Assembly: GCA_028692555.1 (NCBI GenBank)
Contig: JAQUXE010000004.1
Location: 1-33,414, forward strand
DNA length: 33,414 nt
Reading direction: 5' to 3'
Source of the DNA: Minisyncoccota bacterium
GTDB taxonomy: Bacteria; Patescibacteriota; Minisyncoccia; Minisyncoccales; Minisyncoccaceae
Part shown: one piece after another, positions 16,271 to 23,969 of the stretch
Layout of the letters: the number at the start of each line of letters is the position of its first letter
How positions within the stretch are numbered: position 1 is the stretch's first letter
The notes under the pieces: model-generated
Database searches by the model: none
Seen by the model: the letters and a program-made list of their open reading frames with translations, nothing else
What the model was told of the DNA's origin: nothing
Position numbers and translations under genes: made by a program

Positions 16271-17346
16271 CTTAATAATTGAATTGAAACTCCTAGTATT
16301 GCTAATAGTACACTAATAATCCAAAATCTCATTGTGATTTGATGGGGCTTCCATCCCTTTGCCTCTAGGTGATGATGAATTGGCGTAGATTCCCATATTT
16401 TCTTCCCTCTAGTTTTTTTAGATATTAGTTGTATTATTACTGACCCTGTCTCTATCACTAAAACTCCGGCAATAATCGGCAAAACAACTATAGAGTTGGT
16501 AATAAAAGCCACTGCTGTCATTGCCATTGTAAGCCCTAAAATACCTGTTTCCCCCATATAAAACTTGGCGGGTGGAATATTGAACCAAAGGAAACTAAAT
16601 AATGTGCCACATATAATTAAACAAAATGCTGCTAAATCATACATTCCTTGACTTAGAGCAATAAAGGCAAGCGCTCCGAAAATAGATCCAAACACACCTC
16701 CAGCCAAACCATCAAGCCCATCAACCACTCCAGAAGCCCATGAAGCTAAGCTCACTATAACATATAAAACTATAAACCATATTCCAATGTCTAAATAGAA
16801 ACCGTATGGAAAATTAAATATCAAAGGAATGTAAATTGAACTCCATCCCAACTTATAATAAAGCCAGTAACCACCAATAATTCCAATAATCGTAACAAGC
16901 ATTAATCTTGTTTTAAATTTTAATCCACCGCCGATATATTTACCCTTACCATAAACAACTAAAATATCATCAACAAGTCCTATTATTGAAGCTGTAATTA
17001 ATGCAAATAATGGTATCCAAGTTTGCTCCCTTGATAAAAAGTTTAATTTTTCAATCCACCATACATCAGTGATTTTTCCTAATATTAATAATATTAGTAA
17101 AAGAATGACTACGCTCAACCATATAACTATTCCTCCGCCCCTAGGAGTACTGGTCTCTTTTTCTCTATGAAAAGAAAGAAATACTGAGGCCTCTTTTCCA
17201 TCTATTGTTTTCTCTCTCGCATTCTTTTTCCAAAATTCTATTTTATACAAAAAAGAAACTAAATAATGAGCAATAACAATAGAGATTATCGCTGACGAAA
17301 ATGATAAAACTAATATTTTAATTGCACTAAAAGTTAAAATATCCAT
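16267..17346 (-). CDS. mraY: Phospho-MurNAc-pentapeptide translocase (MraY) with Glu at a catalytic Asp position
   Basis: A 359-residue polytopic membrane enzyme that links UDP-MurNAc-pentapeptide to undecaprenyl phosphate, forming lipid I. About ten transmembrane segments are visible. Motifs are TPRGGG (residues 67-72), GLVDDI (D126, D127), SGVVDGLDGLAGG (205-217) and the triple-His loop PIHHHLEAKGW (322-332). In the conserved MGD(T/V)GS motif the third catalytic acid is Glu266 (YMGETGILGL) instead of Asp, and the following Ser is Ile. The change is clear at the codon level (GAA). The gene follows the carboxypeptidase by 4 nt and overlaps murL by 4 nt. Confidence 0.95.
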   Translation of the reverse strand: MDILTFSAIKILVLSFSSAIISIVIAHYLVSFLYKIEFWKKNAREKTIDGKEASVFLSFHREKETSTPRGGGIVIWLSVVILLLILLILGKITDVWWIEKLNFLSREQTWIPLFALITASIIGLVDDILVVYGKGKYIGGGLKFKTRLMLVTIIGIIGGYWLYYKLGWSSIYIPLIFNFPYGFYLDIGIWFIVLYVIVSLASWASGVVDGLDGLAGGVFGSIFGALAFIALSQGMYDLAAFCLIICGTLFSFLWFNIPPAKFYMGETGILGLTMAMTAVAFITNSIVVLPIIAGVLVIETGSVIIQLISKKTRGKKIWESTPIHHHLEAKGWKPHQITMRFWIISVLLAILGVSIQLLR

Positions 17347-17350
17347 AATA

Positions 17351-18250
17351 TTACCAAATAAAAGATTGCTCTAACCATTGTTCTAATTTTCTTGCTTCAT
17401 TAAACCTATCATCAGCTCCCGCAATAATATTAACCACATAACCATCACTATTATTAATAGAAAAATTGTTTAATATTAAAATTAAGCAACCATTAGCTCT
17501 ATAGGTATAACCTGTTTTCCCCCACAAGTAAACATCGCTTTCTTTTAATAAAACATTAGTGTTTCTAATCTTTCTATTAACTCCACTATAGCTGGTTAAT
17601 TCTTTTTCTGACAAGGAAAGTATTTCTGTTATTAAATCATGATTTTCTAAGATATAAACTACCATTTTTTTCAAATCACCCGCAGTAGAAACATTATACA
17701 AACTTCCCTCGTCTAATCCGCTTGGATTAACAAATCTAGTATTTTTCATATTCAACTCTGATGCTTTTTGGTTCATCTTGTATATAAAAGTACTCCTACC
17801 AATTTTCTCAGCAAAGGCCTCTGCCCCATCGTTACTTGATTCTATTAATGTAATATACAAAAGATCTTTAATGGTCATAACCTCTCCGATTTGTAAGTTT
17901 CCTGCGGTTCCATATGTAGCAACAGATGAAGCACTAATTGAAATTAATTCATCAAGATCATAATTCTCTAAAACAATTATTGCGGTCATCAACTTGGTTA
18001 GTGAGGCAATAGCAATTGACTCATTTATTTTCTTTTCTGATAAGAGGATCTCTTTTTTGTCTTTAATAAAAACGGAAAGAAAATTATTTGAATCTAAATT
18101 TAATTCATTGATCTTGTCTTTACTTAAAGGTCTAAATAAATCTACGCTCTCAGCATTAATTTCTTGATTTTGAATGACAAAATCACTTTCCCTAACAAAG
18201 AAAAATGACAATAACAGAACAAAAACAACTGGAATAATTAATTTATTCAT
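17351..18250 (-). CDS. D-alanyl-D-alanine carboxypeptidase (peptidase S11)
   Basis: A 299-residue PBP5-type D,D-carboxypeptidase, which trims the terminal D-Ala of the peptidoglycan stem peptide outside the membrane. The N-terminus is a hydrophobic signal or anchor (KLIIPVVFVLLLSFFFV). All three active-site motifs are there: S83-L-T-K86 (AIASLTKLMTA), S138-S-N140 (LIESSNDGAEAF) and K245-T-G247 (LWGKTGYT). The C-terminal amphipathic membrane anchor found in longer PBP5 is absent, so the N-terminal segment probably anchors the protein. It overlaps aspS by 4 nt and precedes mraY by 4 nt. Confidence 0.93.
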   Translation of the reverse strand: MNKLIIPVVFVLLLSFFFVRESDFVIQNQEINAESVDLFRPLSKDKINELNLDSNNFLSVFIKDKKEILLSEKKINESIAIASLTKLMTAIIVLENYDLDELISISASSVATYGTAGNLQIGEVMTIKDLLYITLIESSNDGAEAFAEKIGRSTFIYKMNQKASELNMKNTRFVNPSGLDEGSLYNVSTAGDLKKMVVYILENHDLITEILSLSEKELTSYSGVNRKIRNTNVLLKESDVYLWGKTGYTYRANGCLILILNNFSINNSDGYVVNIIAGADDRFNEARKLEQWLEQSFIW

Positions 18251-19482
18251 GGAACAATTCTTTTAACATCTCTGGGAAATAAAACTGCTTCTTTAATACT
18301 ATCAAGATTTAAAATTTGCTTGATAATTCTTTCGGAGCCCATTCCCCAGCCACCGTGTGGTGGTATTGCATGCTTAAAAGCATTAACATAGAATTCCATT
18401 CCTTCTATTTCTACATTTTTCTTTTTCATACTTTCAATCAATTGATCGTATTCATTTATTCTCTGGCCACCTGTTGCTATTTCTAATCCCTTGTATAACA
18501 AATCAAATCCCATTGCTTCCTCTCCTTCAGACATTGTATAAAAAGGCCTATAATCTATTGGGTAATGAGTTAGAAAGATAAAGTCAGAATTAAATTCTTC
18601 TTTTGCATATTTTCCAGCCAAGTCCTCACCCCTGGGATCGATATCTGTATCTTCTGGAATATCATAATCATACCTATCTTTAATGATTTTTTTTATCTCT
18701 GATAATTTAACACAAGGTATTTCCTCTGGAACATCTTCAATTCCTAGACAAGCAAACATTTTTTTGATCACACGATTAAGTGTTTTAATAACATCATAAA
18801 AATCATCGATATAGCCCATCTCTGCGTCTAAACTAATATATTCATTGACATGTCTTGTTGTAAAATGTGGTTCAGCCCTAAAGACAGGCCCAACTTCAAA
18901 AACTCTGTCAAAAACACCAACCATAATTTGCTTATAAAACTGAGGGCTTTGTGCTAACACTGCTTTTTTATCAAAATAATCAACTTGAAAGAAATTTGCC
19001 CCGCCCTCACTAGCCGATCCCAGTATTTTAGGAGTTTTAATTTCAACGAAGCCCTCATCCCTCATTGACTCGTCATAGCTTTTCAATAAAGTATCATAAA
19101 GCCTAAATATTGATTGCACCTTAGGATGTCTCAATGAAATAGTTCTATAATCAAGCAAAGTATTAAGGTTTAAGTTAATATCATCTTTTTCTAAATCAAA
19201 TGGTAGCGTTTCTTTATTTTTAGTAATTATTTCAATTTTTTCAGCTTTCATTTCGTATCCTCCCTTAGCTCTTTCGTCTTTCTTAATCAATCCTTCAATT
19301 GAAACAATGTCTCCTGGGCCAACTTCTAGATCTTTACTTGCAACAACTTGCACAACGCCTGAATAATCTCTGACAATCAAAAAAGATATGTTGCCTAAAT
19401 TTCTAATATTAAAAATCCTCCCCTTTATGGTAATTTTCTCTCCTTCGTGATTTGATATTTCTTTTATTAATAATCTTTCCAT
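18247..19482 (-). CDS. aspS: Aspartate--tRNA ligase of the archaeal/eukaryotic type
   Basis: A 411-residue class IIb synthetase without the bacterial GAD insertion, thus like archaeal AspRS. The N-terminal OB anticodon-binding domain (TIKGRIFNIRNLGNISFLIVRD) is followed by the catalytic core: ASEGGANFFQVDYF and LAQSPQFYKQ (typical of AspRS, where AsnRS reads LTQSGQ), motif 2 FRAEPHFTTRHVNEYISLDAE, and FDLLYKGLEIATGGQRINEYD with motif 3 GMGSERIIKQIL. At the two OB positions said to separate discriminating from non-discriminating archaeal AspRS (Trp26/Lys85 versus His/Pro), I read Phe and Lys. With gatC and gatA nearby an Asp-tRNA-Asn route is possible but not shown. Confidence 0.92.
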   Translation of the reverse strand: MERLLIKEISNHEGEKITIKGRIFNIRNLGNISFLIVRDYSGVVQVVASKDLEVGPGDIVSIEGLIKKDERAKGGYEMKAEKIEIITKNKETLPFDLEKDDINLNLNTLLDYRTISLRHPKVQSIFRLYDTLLKSYDESMRDEGFVEIKTPKILGSASEGGANFFQVDYFDKKAVLAQSPQFYKQIMVGVFDRVFEVGPVFRAEPHFTTRHVNEYISLDAEMGYIDDFYDVIKTLNRVIKKMFACLGIEDVPEEIPCVKLSEIKKIIKDRYDYDIPEDTDIDPRGEDLAGKYAKEEFNSDFIFLTHYPIDYRPFYTMSEGEEAMGFDLLYKGLEIATGGQRINEYDQLIESMKKKNVEIEGMEFYVNAFKHAIPPHGGWGMGSERIIKQILNLDSIKEAVLFPRDVKRIVP

Positions 19483-19483
19483 A

Positions 19484-20650
19484 TTATTTATTTTCTTCTA
19501 ATTCTTTAATTTTTGACTTTAATTCAATCATTCTATTTTCTCTTTCCATAAAGGCCTCACTAAAATATTCTAGTTCTCTTATCTTCTCCTCTAATTCCAA
19601 TGTTTTTCTTTCTAGTTCTTTTGTTCTCTCTCTAACTAATTTTTCGAGGGTATCATTTAGGCCCTGAAGTTCTCTTGTTCTTTCTTCTACCTTTTTTTCT
19701 AATATTGAATTTGTATTCTCAAGAAAGTTTTTTATTTCAGTAAGTTCTGCGTTCTTTTCCTCAATCTCTCTTGTTCCTTCTTTTATCTTTTTTTCAAAAG
19801 CAATCTTTTGTTCAGTTAGCTCATTAGAGTGTTTTAAAACTAAAAATGAAAGTATAGAAATTAAAGCAAAGACAACTATTCTTTCTACGGCTGATATGTT
19901 TATATTAGGAAATATAATGAAAGATGAGAGAAATGTCAAAATTGCAATTACAAGAATATCACTTGTAGCTATTGATGATAGTGGCTTTTTATTAACAAGA
20001 ATATATGCCATTACAAGAGCATAAATCGGTATTGTTAGATAAAACAATGGATAAAAATTGTATCCATAAATAGGCAACATATCAATAAATATTATTCCCG
20101 ATGCTACTAAGATAATGACTAGCCAAAAAACAATTTCGCTTTTTATTTTTGCTCCATTTTTACTTTTCCATATTTTAAATATATTATAAAATGGCAAGGT
20201 TAATAGAATTAAAATAAAGAAAGAAAATAAGTAATGGATCAATCCTCCGACGCCCCAAGTTCCCCACTTGTAAAAAAATATTCCATTAACAACAACCTCT
20301 TTATCTAAAAAGAAAACCAAAAAAGCAGAAACAATATAAATAATTAAAAATTGTAATTTAGTTGTTTTGATCTTACAAAAAGATACCGTAAAATGATAAA
20401 GGAATATTGGCATTAAAAATATTGAAAGTAGTAGAAACTTGTCTAGAATAATACCTCCCCTCATGTTTTGAAAGACACTATCCTGCCAGACAATAAAAGC
20501 AATCAAAGCCCATAGAAACTGAGCAAAAGAAAGAAATAAAAATAAGACACTGTCTTGTTTTCTATTTTTAACTAAAACAAACAAACCAACCAACAGAATA
20601 AAAATACTGCTTGGAATTATTAAATATATTGAAAATGGTATTTCCATCAT
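19484..20650 (-). CDS. Orphan membrane sensor-like protein with C-terminal coiled coil, no kinase domain
   Basis: A 388-residue protein. Residues 7-219 hold about seven transmembrane helices, ending at YALVMAYILVNKKP, and resemble the N-terminal 7TM module of some histidine kinases; two more helices follow (about 232-250 and 256-272). From 274 to the end there is a long coiled coil with a repeated pattern (KKIKEGTREIEEKN, KKVEERTRELQGLNDTLEKL, RERTKELERK). The H-box and ATPase of a kinase are absent, and the stop is directly next to aspS, so nothing of a kinase seems to have been split off. It lies between murC and aspS. A TATAAT -10 overlapping the murC stop gives it an internal promoter. 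Function unknown. Confidence 0.8.
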   Translation of the reverse strand: MMEIPFSIYLIIPSSIFILLVGLFVLVKNRKQDSVLFLFLSFAQFLWALIAFIVWQDSVFQNMRGGIILDKFLLLSIFLMPIFLYHFTVSFCKIKTTKLQFLIIYIVSAFLVFFLDKEVVVNGIFFYKWGTWGVGGLIHYLFSFFILILLTLPFYNIFKIWKSKNGAKIKSEIVFWLVIILVASGIIFIDMLPIYGYNFYPLFYLTIPIYALVMAYILVNKKPLSSIATSDILVIAILTFLSSFIIFPNINISAVERIVVFALISILSFLVLKHSNELTEQKIAFEKKIKEGTREIEEKNAELTEIKNFLENTNSILEKKVEERTRELQGLNDTLEKLVRERTKELERKTLELEEKIRELEYFSEAFMERENRMIELKSKIKELEENK

Positions 20651-20658
20651 ATTTTTAT

Positions 20659-20687
20659 ATTATATTATAGTTTTCCTAATATCACAA
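20659..20687 (-). promoter_or_regulatory. Predicted internal promoter for the orphan sensor-like gene
   Basis: TTGTGA (20682-20687), 17 bases, TATAAT (20659-20664) on the minus strand, then 8 bases to the ATG. The -10 overlaps the murC stop codon. It would start the aspS-dac-mraY-murL segment independently of murC. Confidence 0.5.
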
Positions 20688-21829
20688 CTTAAATTATAAA
20701 TATCTCCTGCTCCCATAAAAACAATAACATCGGCCTCTTTTATTTTCGTTAAAACATTTTCTTTTTTAATGTACTCTAAACCATCAACCATTTTAGCAAT
20801 CTCCTCTGAATTAATTTTTATTTCCTTGCTTTCTCTGCCACAAACATCATAAATATCAATTAGAAACATTCTATCTATTATTTTTAGTGATTGACTAAAA
20901 ACATCTATAAACTCGTTGAGTAATAATGAAGTTCTTTGATGTTGATGTGGCTGAAAGAAACAATATATTTTTTTGTCAGGATATTTCTCTCTAACACTTT
21001 TAACTGTTGATATTATCTCTGTTGGATGGTGAGCATAATCATCAATAATAATTAAGTCATTAATAATGTGTTCATCAAACCTCCTCCATGTTCCATTAAA
21101 TTTTGATATAGCATTAAAAGATACTTCATCACTTATTCCTAGTTCCCGAGCAACACTAATGGCAAAAGAAGCATTCATCCTATTATGTTCCCCAGGAACA
21201 CCCATTTTTAATTCTTCAATTATAGGCACATCTTTAATAACTTTTTTTGACTGAGATGCAAATTTATCAAAAGCGTCTTTAATATTTTGCATATTTTTAT
21301 AATAATCAAGATGATCTGCTTCAACATTTAATATCACCCCAATATCTGGATGATAATTTAAAAATGATGCTTCGTGTTCGCAGGCCTCAATAATTAAATA
21401 CTTAGAACCGCCCATTCTAAAATTAGAATTATCAAACTCTTTAAGTTTTGTTCCAACTATTACTGTTGGATCAAGTCCTGCCTCAATTAGGATCAAAGAC
21501 AACATTGCTGTTGTTGTACTTTTTCCATGAGTCCCTGAAATAGCTATTGTAAAATATTCTTTTGATATCTCGCCCAATGCTTCAGGATAACTCATCACTT
21601 TGATTCCTTTTTCTCTAAATGAATTCAATTGATCCTCGCTAATGGCAGGACTATAAATCAACAAATCACAAGATTCTACTTTTGATATTTTAGCTCCCAT
21701 TTCTTTTAATCTTTCTATCATTCCTCCTTGAATTATATCTTCACCAGAAACATCGTGCCCTTTTAATAAATAATGTTGAGCTAAAGCAGAAACACCTATT
21801 CCTCCTATTCCTATAAAGTGTATTTTCAT
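20660..21829 (-). CDS. murC: UDP-N-acetylmuramate--L-alanine ligase (short MurC)
   Basis: A 389-residue Mur ligase, shorter than the usual 450-480, that adds L-Ala to UDP-MurNAc. Visible are HFIGIGGIGVSALAQHYL at the N-terminus, the P-loop ISGTHGKSTTTAMLSLIL (about 94-111), IIEACEHEASFLNYHPDIGVILNVEADHLDYY in the centre, IIDDYAHHPTEI (about 265) and CFFQPHQHQRT. All catalytic regions are intact, so the shortness is trimming, mostly in the middle and C-terminal domains. It overlaps thpR by 4 nt and is the first mur gene of this operon; MurD, MraY and MurG act next. Confidence 0.95.
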   Translation of the reverse strand: MKIHFIGIGGIGVSALAQHYLLKGHDVSGEDIIQGGMIERLKEMGAKISKVESCDLLIYSPAISEDQLNSFREKGIKVMSYPEALGEISKEYFTIAISGTHGKSTTTAMLSLILIEAGLDPTVIVGTKLKEFDNSNFRMGGSKYLIIEACEHEASFLNYHPDIGVILNVEADHLDYYKNMQNIKDAFDKFASQSKKVIKDVPIIEELKMGVPGEHNRMNASFAISVARELGISDEVSFNAISKFNGTWRRFDEHIINDLIIIDDYAHHPTEIISTVKSVREKYPDKKIYCFFQPHQHQRTSLLLNEFIDVFSQSLKIIDRMFLIDIYDVCGRESKEIKINSEEIAKMVDGLEYIKKENVLTKIKEADVIVFMGAGDIYNLSCDIRKTII

Positions 21830-22374
21830 AGATTAATTGATTTTAAAGTTATATAATTACCTTTTACACTTTCCATAATTTCAATCGAATCAACATTAAA
21901 AGACATTTTTGGATATTCTTCTATTTGAGGAACTTGGTCCTCATCAATTTTCTTAAACTGCCACTGAACTATTCTTCCTAATGTTATATGGGGAGTAAAC
22001 TCATGCTCAGTTGGTCTTATCTCAAACAAAACTTCTTCTAATTTCCTATTTGCTTCAATAATGCTTGGTATTTTTTTACCATTAACCCAAATCATTTTGG
22101 GAGTTTTACCTAGCGGGCCGTATGTAATTGAATCTAACTCAACCCTAAAGGGCTCAAGATCTTCCACTGACTTTTCTATTCTATTAAAGATTTCTACTAA
22201 TTCATCATATTCAACAAAACCAACAAAAAACATTGTGATATGTAAATTGTCTTTCCTCGTCCATTTAATCGGAGAAAAATCATCAAAATATCCATCTATC
22301 TTTTCTTGATAGCTAACAAGCTCATTCTTAACCTTCTCAGGTAGATTGATGGCAATAAATATCTTCTTTTTCAT
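21826..22374 (-). CDS. thpR: RNA 2',3'-cyclic phosphodiesterase (2H family, ThpR/LigT-like)
   Basis: A 182-residue member of the 2H phosphoesterase superfamily. The two catalytic HxT motifs are H46-I-T in DNLHITMFFVG and H-I-T in FTPHITLGRIV around residue 149, at the standard spacing for the bilobed fold. The N-terminus KIFIAINLPEKVKNEL is also typical of LigT/ThpR. These enzymes open 2',3'-cyclic phosphates on RNA. It is the first gene of the mur operon and has a good promoter (22381-22409) that starts right after the terminator of the small upstream gene. Its ATG lies 6 nt from the -10, so this mRNA should be leaderless. Confidence 0.9.
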   Translation of the reverse strand: MKKKIFIAINLPEKVKNELVSYQEKIDGYFDDFSPIKWTRKDNLHITMFFVGFVEYDELVEIFNRIEKSVEDLEPFRVELDSITYGPLGKTPKMIWVNGKKIPSIIEANRKLEEVLFEIRPTEHEFTPHITLGRIVQWQFKKIDEDQVPQIEEYPKMSFNVDSIEIMESVKGNYITLKSINL

Positions 22375-22380
22375 AATTAG

Positions 22381-22409
22381 ATAATAACAAATTATGTCCT
22401 TATTGTAAA
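22381..22409 (-). promoter_or_regulatory. Predicted thpR-mur operon promoter, leaderless spacing
   Basis: TTTACA (22404-22409), 17 bases, TATTAT (22381-22386) on the minus strand, then 6 bases to the thpR ATG. The -35 overlaps the T-tract of the terminator upstream. Confidence 0.55.
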
Positions 22410-22432
22410 AAGAAGGAGCTATGTCCTTCTTT
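22405..22432 (-). terminator. Rho-independent terminator of the 63-codon gene
   Basis: A perfect 9-bp stem (AAAGAAGGA/TCCTTCTTT) with a 6-nt loop, followed on the minus strand by a run of T. The TAG stop of the small gene lies in the loop, so the last codons are part of the hairpin. Confidence 0.8.
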
Positions 22433-22610
22433 GGTTAATTGGTTGGCCAAACTTGCTTATAAGTAAATTTGATTGCCAGTCATCAGAACAAAAAATATGT
22501 ATTTTGTCCTTTTCTGTCTTTATATTATTCTTACCAATCTTACTTAAAAGATCTAAATCTTTTAAGAAACGATTATATAGAACCCTATAATATGTTAAAA
22601 CGTAACTCAT
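22419..22610 (-). CDS. Small protein of unknown function with its own promoter and terminator
   Basis: A 63-residue protein starting MSYVLTYYRVLYNRFLKDLD and ending with a region holding IHIFCSDDWQSNLLISKFG. No family recognised, no transmembrane helix, mildly basic. The longer frame that begins at 22658 is not used in my reading because its first codons lie inside the -35 of a good promoter (22630-22658). The ATG at 22610 has a Shine-Dalgarno-like GGAG 8 nt before it, one of few such sites here. A strong terminator contains its stop codon. A transcript of about 220 nt would be made; it could also act as an RNA. The gene is divergent from the PHP gene and stands alone. Confidence 0.6.
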   Translation of the reverse strand: MSYVLTYYRVLYNRFLKDLDLLSKIGKNNIKTEKDKIHIFCSDDWQSNLLISKFGQPINQRRT

Positions 22611-22629
22611 AATAATCACTCCATTATTA

Positions 22630-22658
22630 ATGATAATCAATATGTTGCCCTTTGTCAA
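22630..22658 (-). promoter_or_regulatory. Predicted promoter of the 63-codon gene
   Basis: Consensus TTGACA (22653-22658), 17 bases, TATCAT (22630-22635) on the minus strand. Expected start near 22623, giving a 5' leader of about 13 nt that includes GGAG. It overlaps the divergent PHP promoter. Confidence 0.7.
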
Positions 22659-22672
22659 AATAATAGTATAAT
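22645..22672 (+). promoter_or_regulatory. Predicted promoter of the PHP gene, leaderless spacing
   Basis: TTGCCC (22645-22650), 16 bases, TATAAT (22667-22672), then 6 bases to the ATG at 22679. Confidence 0.55.
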
Positions 22673-22678
22673 AAAGCT

Positions 22679-23326
22679 ATGAAAATAGATCTACATTGTC
22701 ATACAAAATACTCATATGATGCTGGTTCAGATATAGAAAAGATAATTATTCAGGGGAAAAAAATGGGCATTGATGGAATAGCTATCACAGACCATGGAAA
22801 TACCAACGGCTGGAATGAAGCACTAGAATTAGGAAAAAAACACAATTTTTTAATTGTTTTAGGAGAGGAAATTAAAACAACTAAGGGTGATATTTTAGGG
22901 TTGTTTCTTAAAGAACAAATTGATGGACATAAGAAAGATCCATTGTTTGTAATGGAAGAAATTAAAAAACAAAATGGAGTAGTTGTTATCCCTCATCCAT
23001 TTCACAATGGAGAAGGTTTTAGAGATGATATTAAAAAATATTTAGATATAATTGATGCAATAGAAGTTTTTAATGCAAGAAAACCCTTCTCTAATCCTGA
23101 TAAAAAAGCGCTCCAATTTGCTAAAAACAACAATACAGGAATGACTGCTGGAAGTGATAGTCATTATCATAAAGGGGTTGGCTATGCCTATACCGAAGCT
23201 AATGTGAAAAACTTAGAAGAATTTAAGAGTGCTATTATTAATAAAAAAACAAGGGTCTTTGGTAGAAAGGCCCCTGTTTATCACATTATCACTCCTTTTT
23301 TAGCTAAGATGAAGATTATTTCTTAA
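22679..23326 (+). CDS. PHP-domain phosphoesterase
   Basis: A 215-residue PHP-family metal-dependent phosphoesterase. It shows the metal-binding motifs in order: HCH in KIDLHCHTKYSYDAGS, DH in AITDHGNTNGW (around residue 39), a Glu in VLGEEIKTTKGDILG, H in VVVIPHPFHNGEG, and SDSH in MTAGSDSHYHKGVG near residue 160. Relatives include histidinol phosphatase, the PHP domain of polymerases and 3',5'-nucleotide bisphosphate phosphatases; the substrate is not evident. It is expressed from a leaderless-type promoter and ends 11 nt inside the end of the convergent HAD gene. Confidence 0.9.
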   Translation: MKIDLHCHTKYSYDAGSDIEKIIIQGKKMGIDGIAITDHGNTNGWNEALELGKKHNFLIVLGEEIKTTKGDILGLFLKEQIDGHKKDPLFVMEEIKKQNGVVVIPHPFHNGEGFRDDIKKYLDIIDAIEVFNARKPFSNPDKKALQFAKNNNTGMTAGSDSHYHKGVGYAYTEANVKNLEEFKSAIINKKTRVFGRKAPVYHIITPFLAKMKIIS

Positions 23327-23969
23327 AAAAATCTATTGCTTCTTTCAAGGAAGATAGCACCTTATCAGCTCTTGAAAAGTCTTGATTTAATGAATACTCA
23401 TTAGGTATTGCAAAACAATAAACTCCGGCATCTTTTGCTGCTTGAAGGCCATATTGAGTATCTTCAAAAGCTAGGCATTGAGATGGATCTAATCCTAATT
23501 TTTCAACCGCCAAAAGATAAATATCTGGCCATGGCTTACTTTTTTCAACATCATCTCCAGCAGTAATAACTGGGAAATATTTTAGAAAATCATTTTTTTC
23601 TAATTTTGTAACAACCTCTTCTTTGTCTCCACCAGAACACAATGCAATTTTAAAGTTGGGATTACTACTAAAATATTCAACGGCTTCTTTTGCATAAGGC
23701 ATAATTGGCATTGCTTTTTCATTAAACCATTTTTCAATTAAAACCTTCTTCTTGTTCCAAAGAGTGCTATTCTCAATTCCTAAATTAAAATCTTTAATTA
23801 ATTCTTGATCAATCTGTTTCCCACTTTTACCTGCATAACTAAAATACATCTCTTTTGTAAGTTCTATTCCATATTCTCTGAGTGGCTCCACCCATCCTTG
23901 CCATTGATAATACTCACTATCAAATAAAATACCATCTAAATCAAAAATTATTCCTCTTATATTATTCAT
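23316..23969 (-). CDS. HAD-superfamily phosphatase/phosphomutase-like hydrolase, last gene of the inositol-lipid operon
   Basis: A 217-residue HAD hydrolase. The nucleophile motif is GIIFDLDGILFDSE (D10, D12), motif II is IALCSGGDKEEV, motif III includes KSKPWPDIYLLA, and the acidic motif IV is LAFEDTQYGLQAAKDAG. A helical cap between motifs I and II fits the beta-phosphoglucomutase/phosphatase subgroup. It overlaps the CDP-alcohol phosphotransferase by 8 nt. If that enzyme makes phosphatidylinositol phosphate, this protein could remove the phosphate to give phosphatidylinositol; that is inference from gene order. Sugar-phosphate or nucleotide clean-up is an alternative. Confidence 0.85.
   Translation of the reverse strand: MNNIRGIIFDLDGILFDSEYYQWQGWVEPLREYGIELTKEMYFSYAGKSGKQIDQELIKDFNLGIENSTLWNKKKVLIEKWFNEKAMPIMPYAKEAVEYFSSNPNFKIALCSGGDKEEVVTKLEKNDFLKYFPVITAGDDVEKSKPWPDIYLLAVEKLGLDPSQCLAFEDTQYGLQAAKDAGVYCFAIPNEYSLNQDFSRADKVLSSLKEAIDFFKK

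Noticed and set aside
22611-22658. Upstream start of the 63-codon gene
   Set aside because: The first codons coincide with the -35 and spacer of its promoter; the downstream ATG has a GGAG at good distance.
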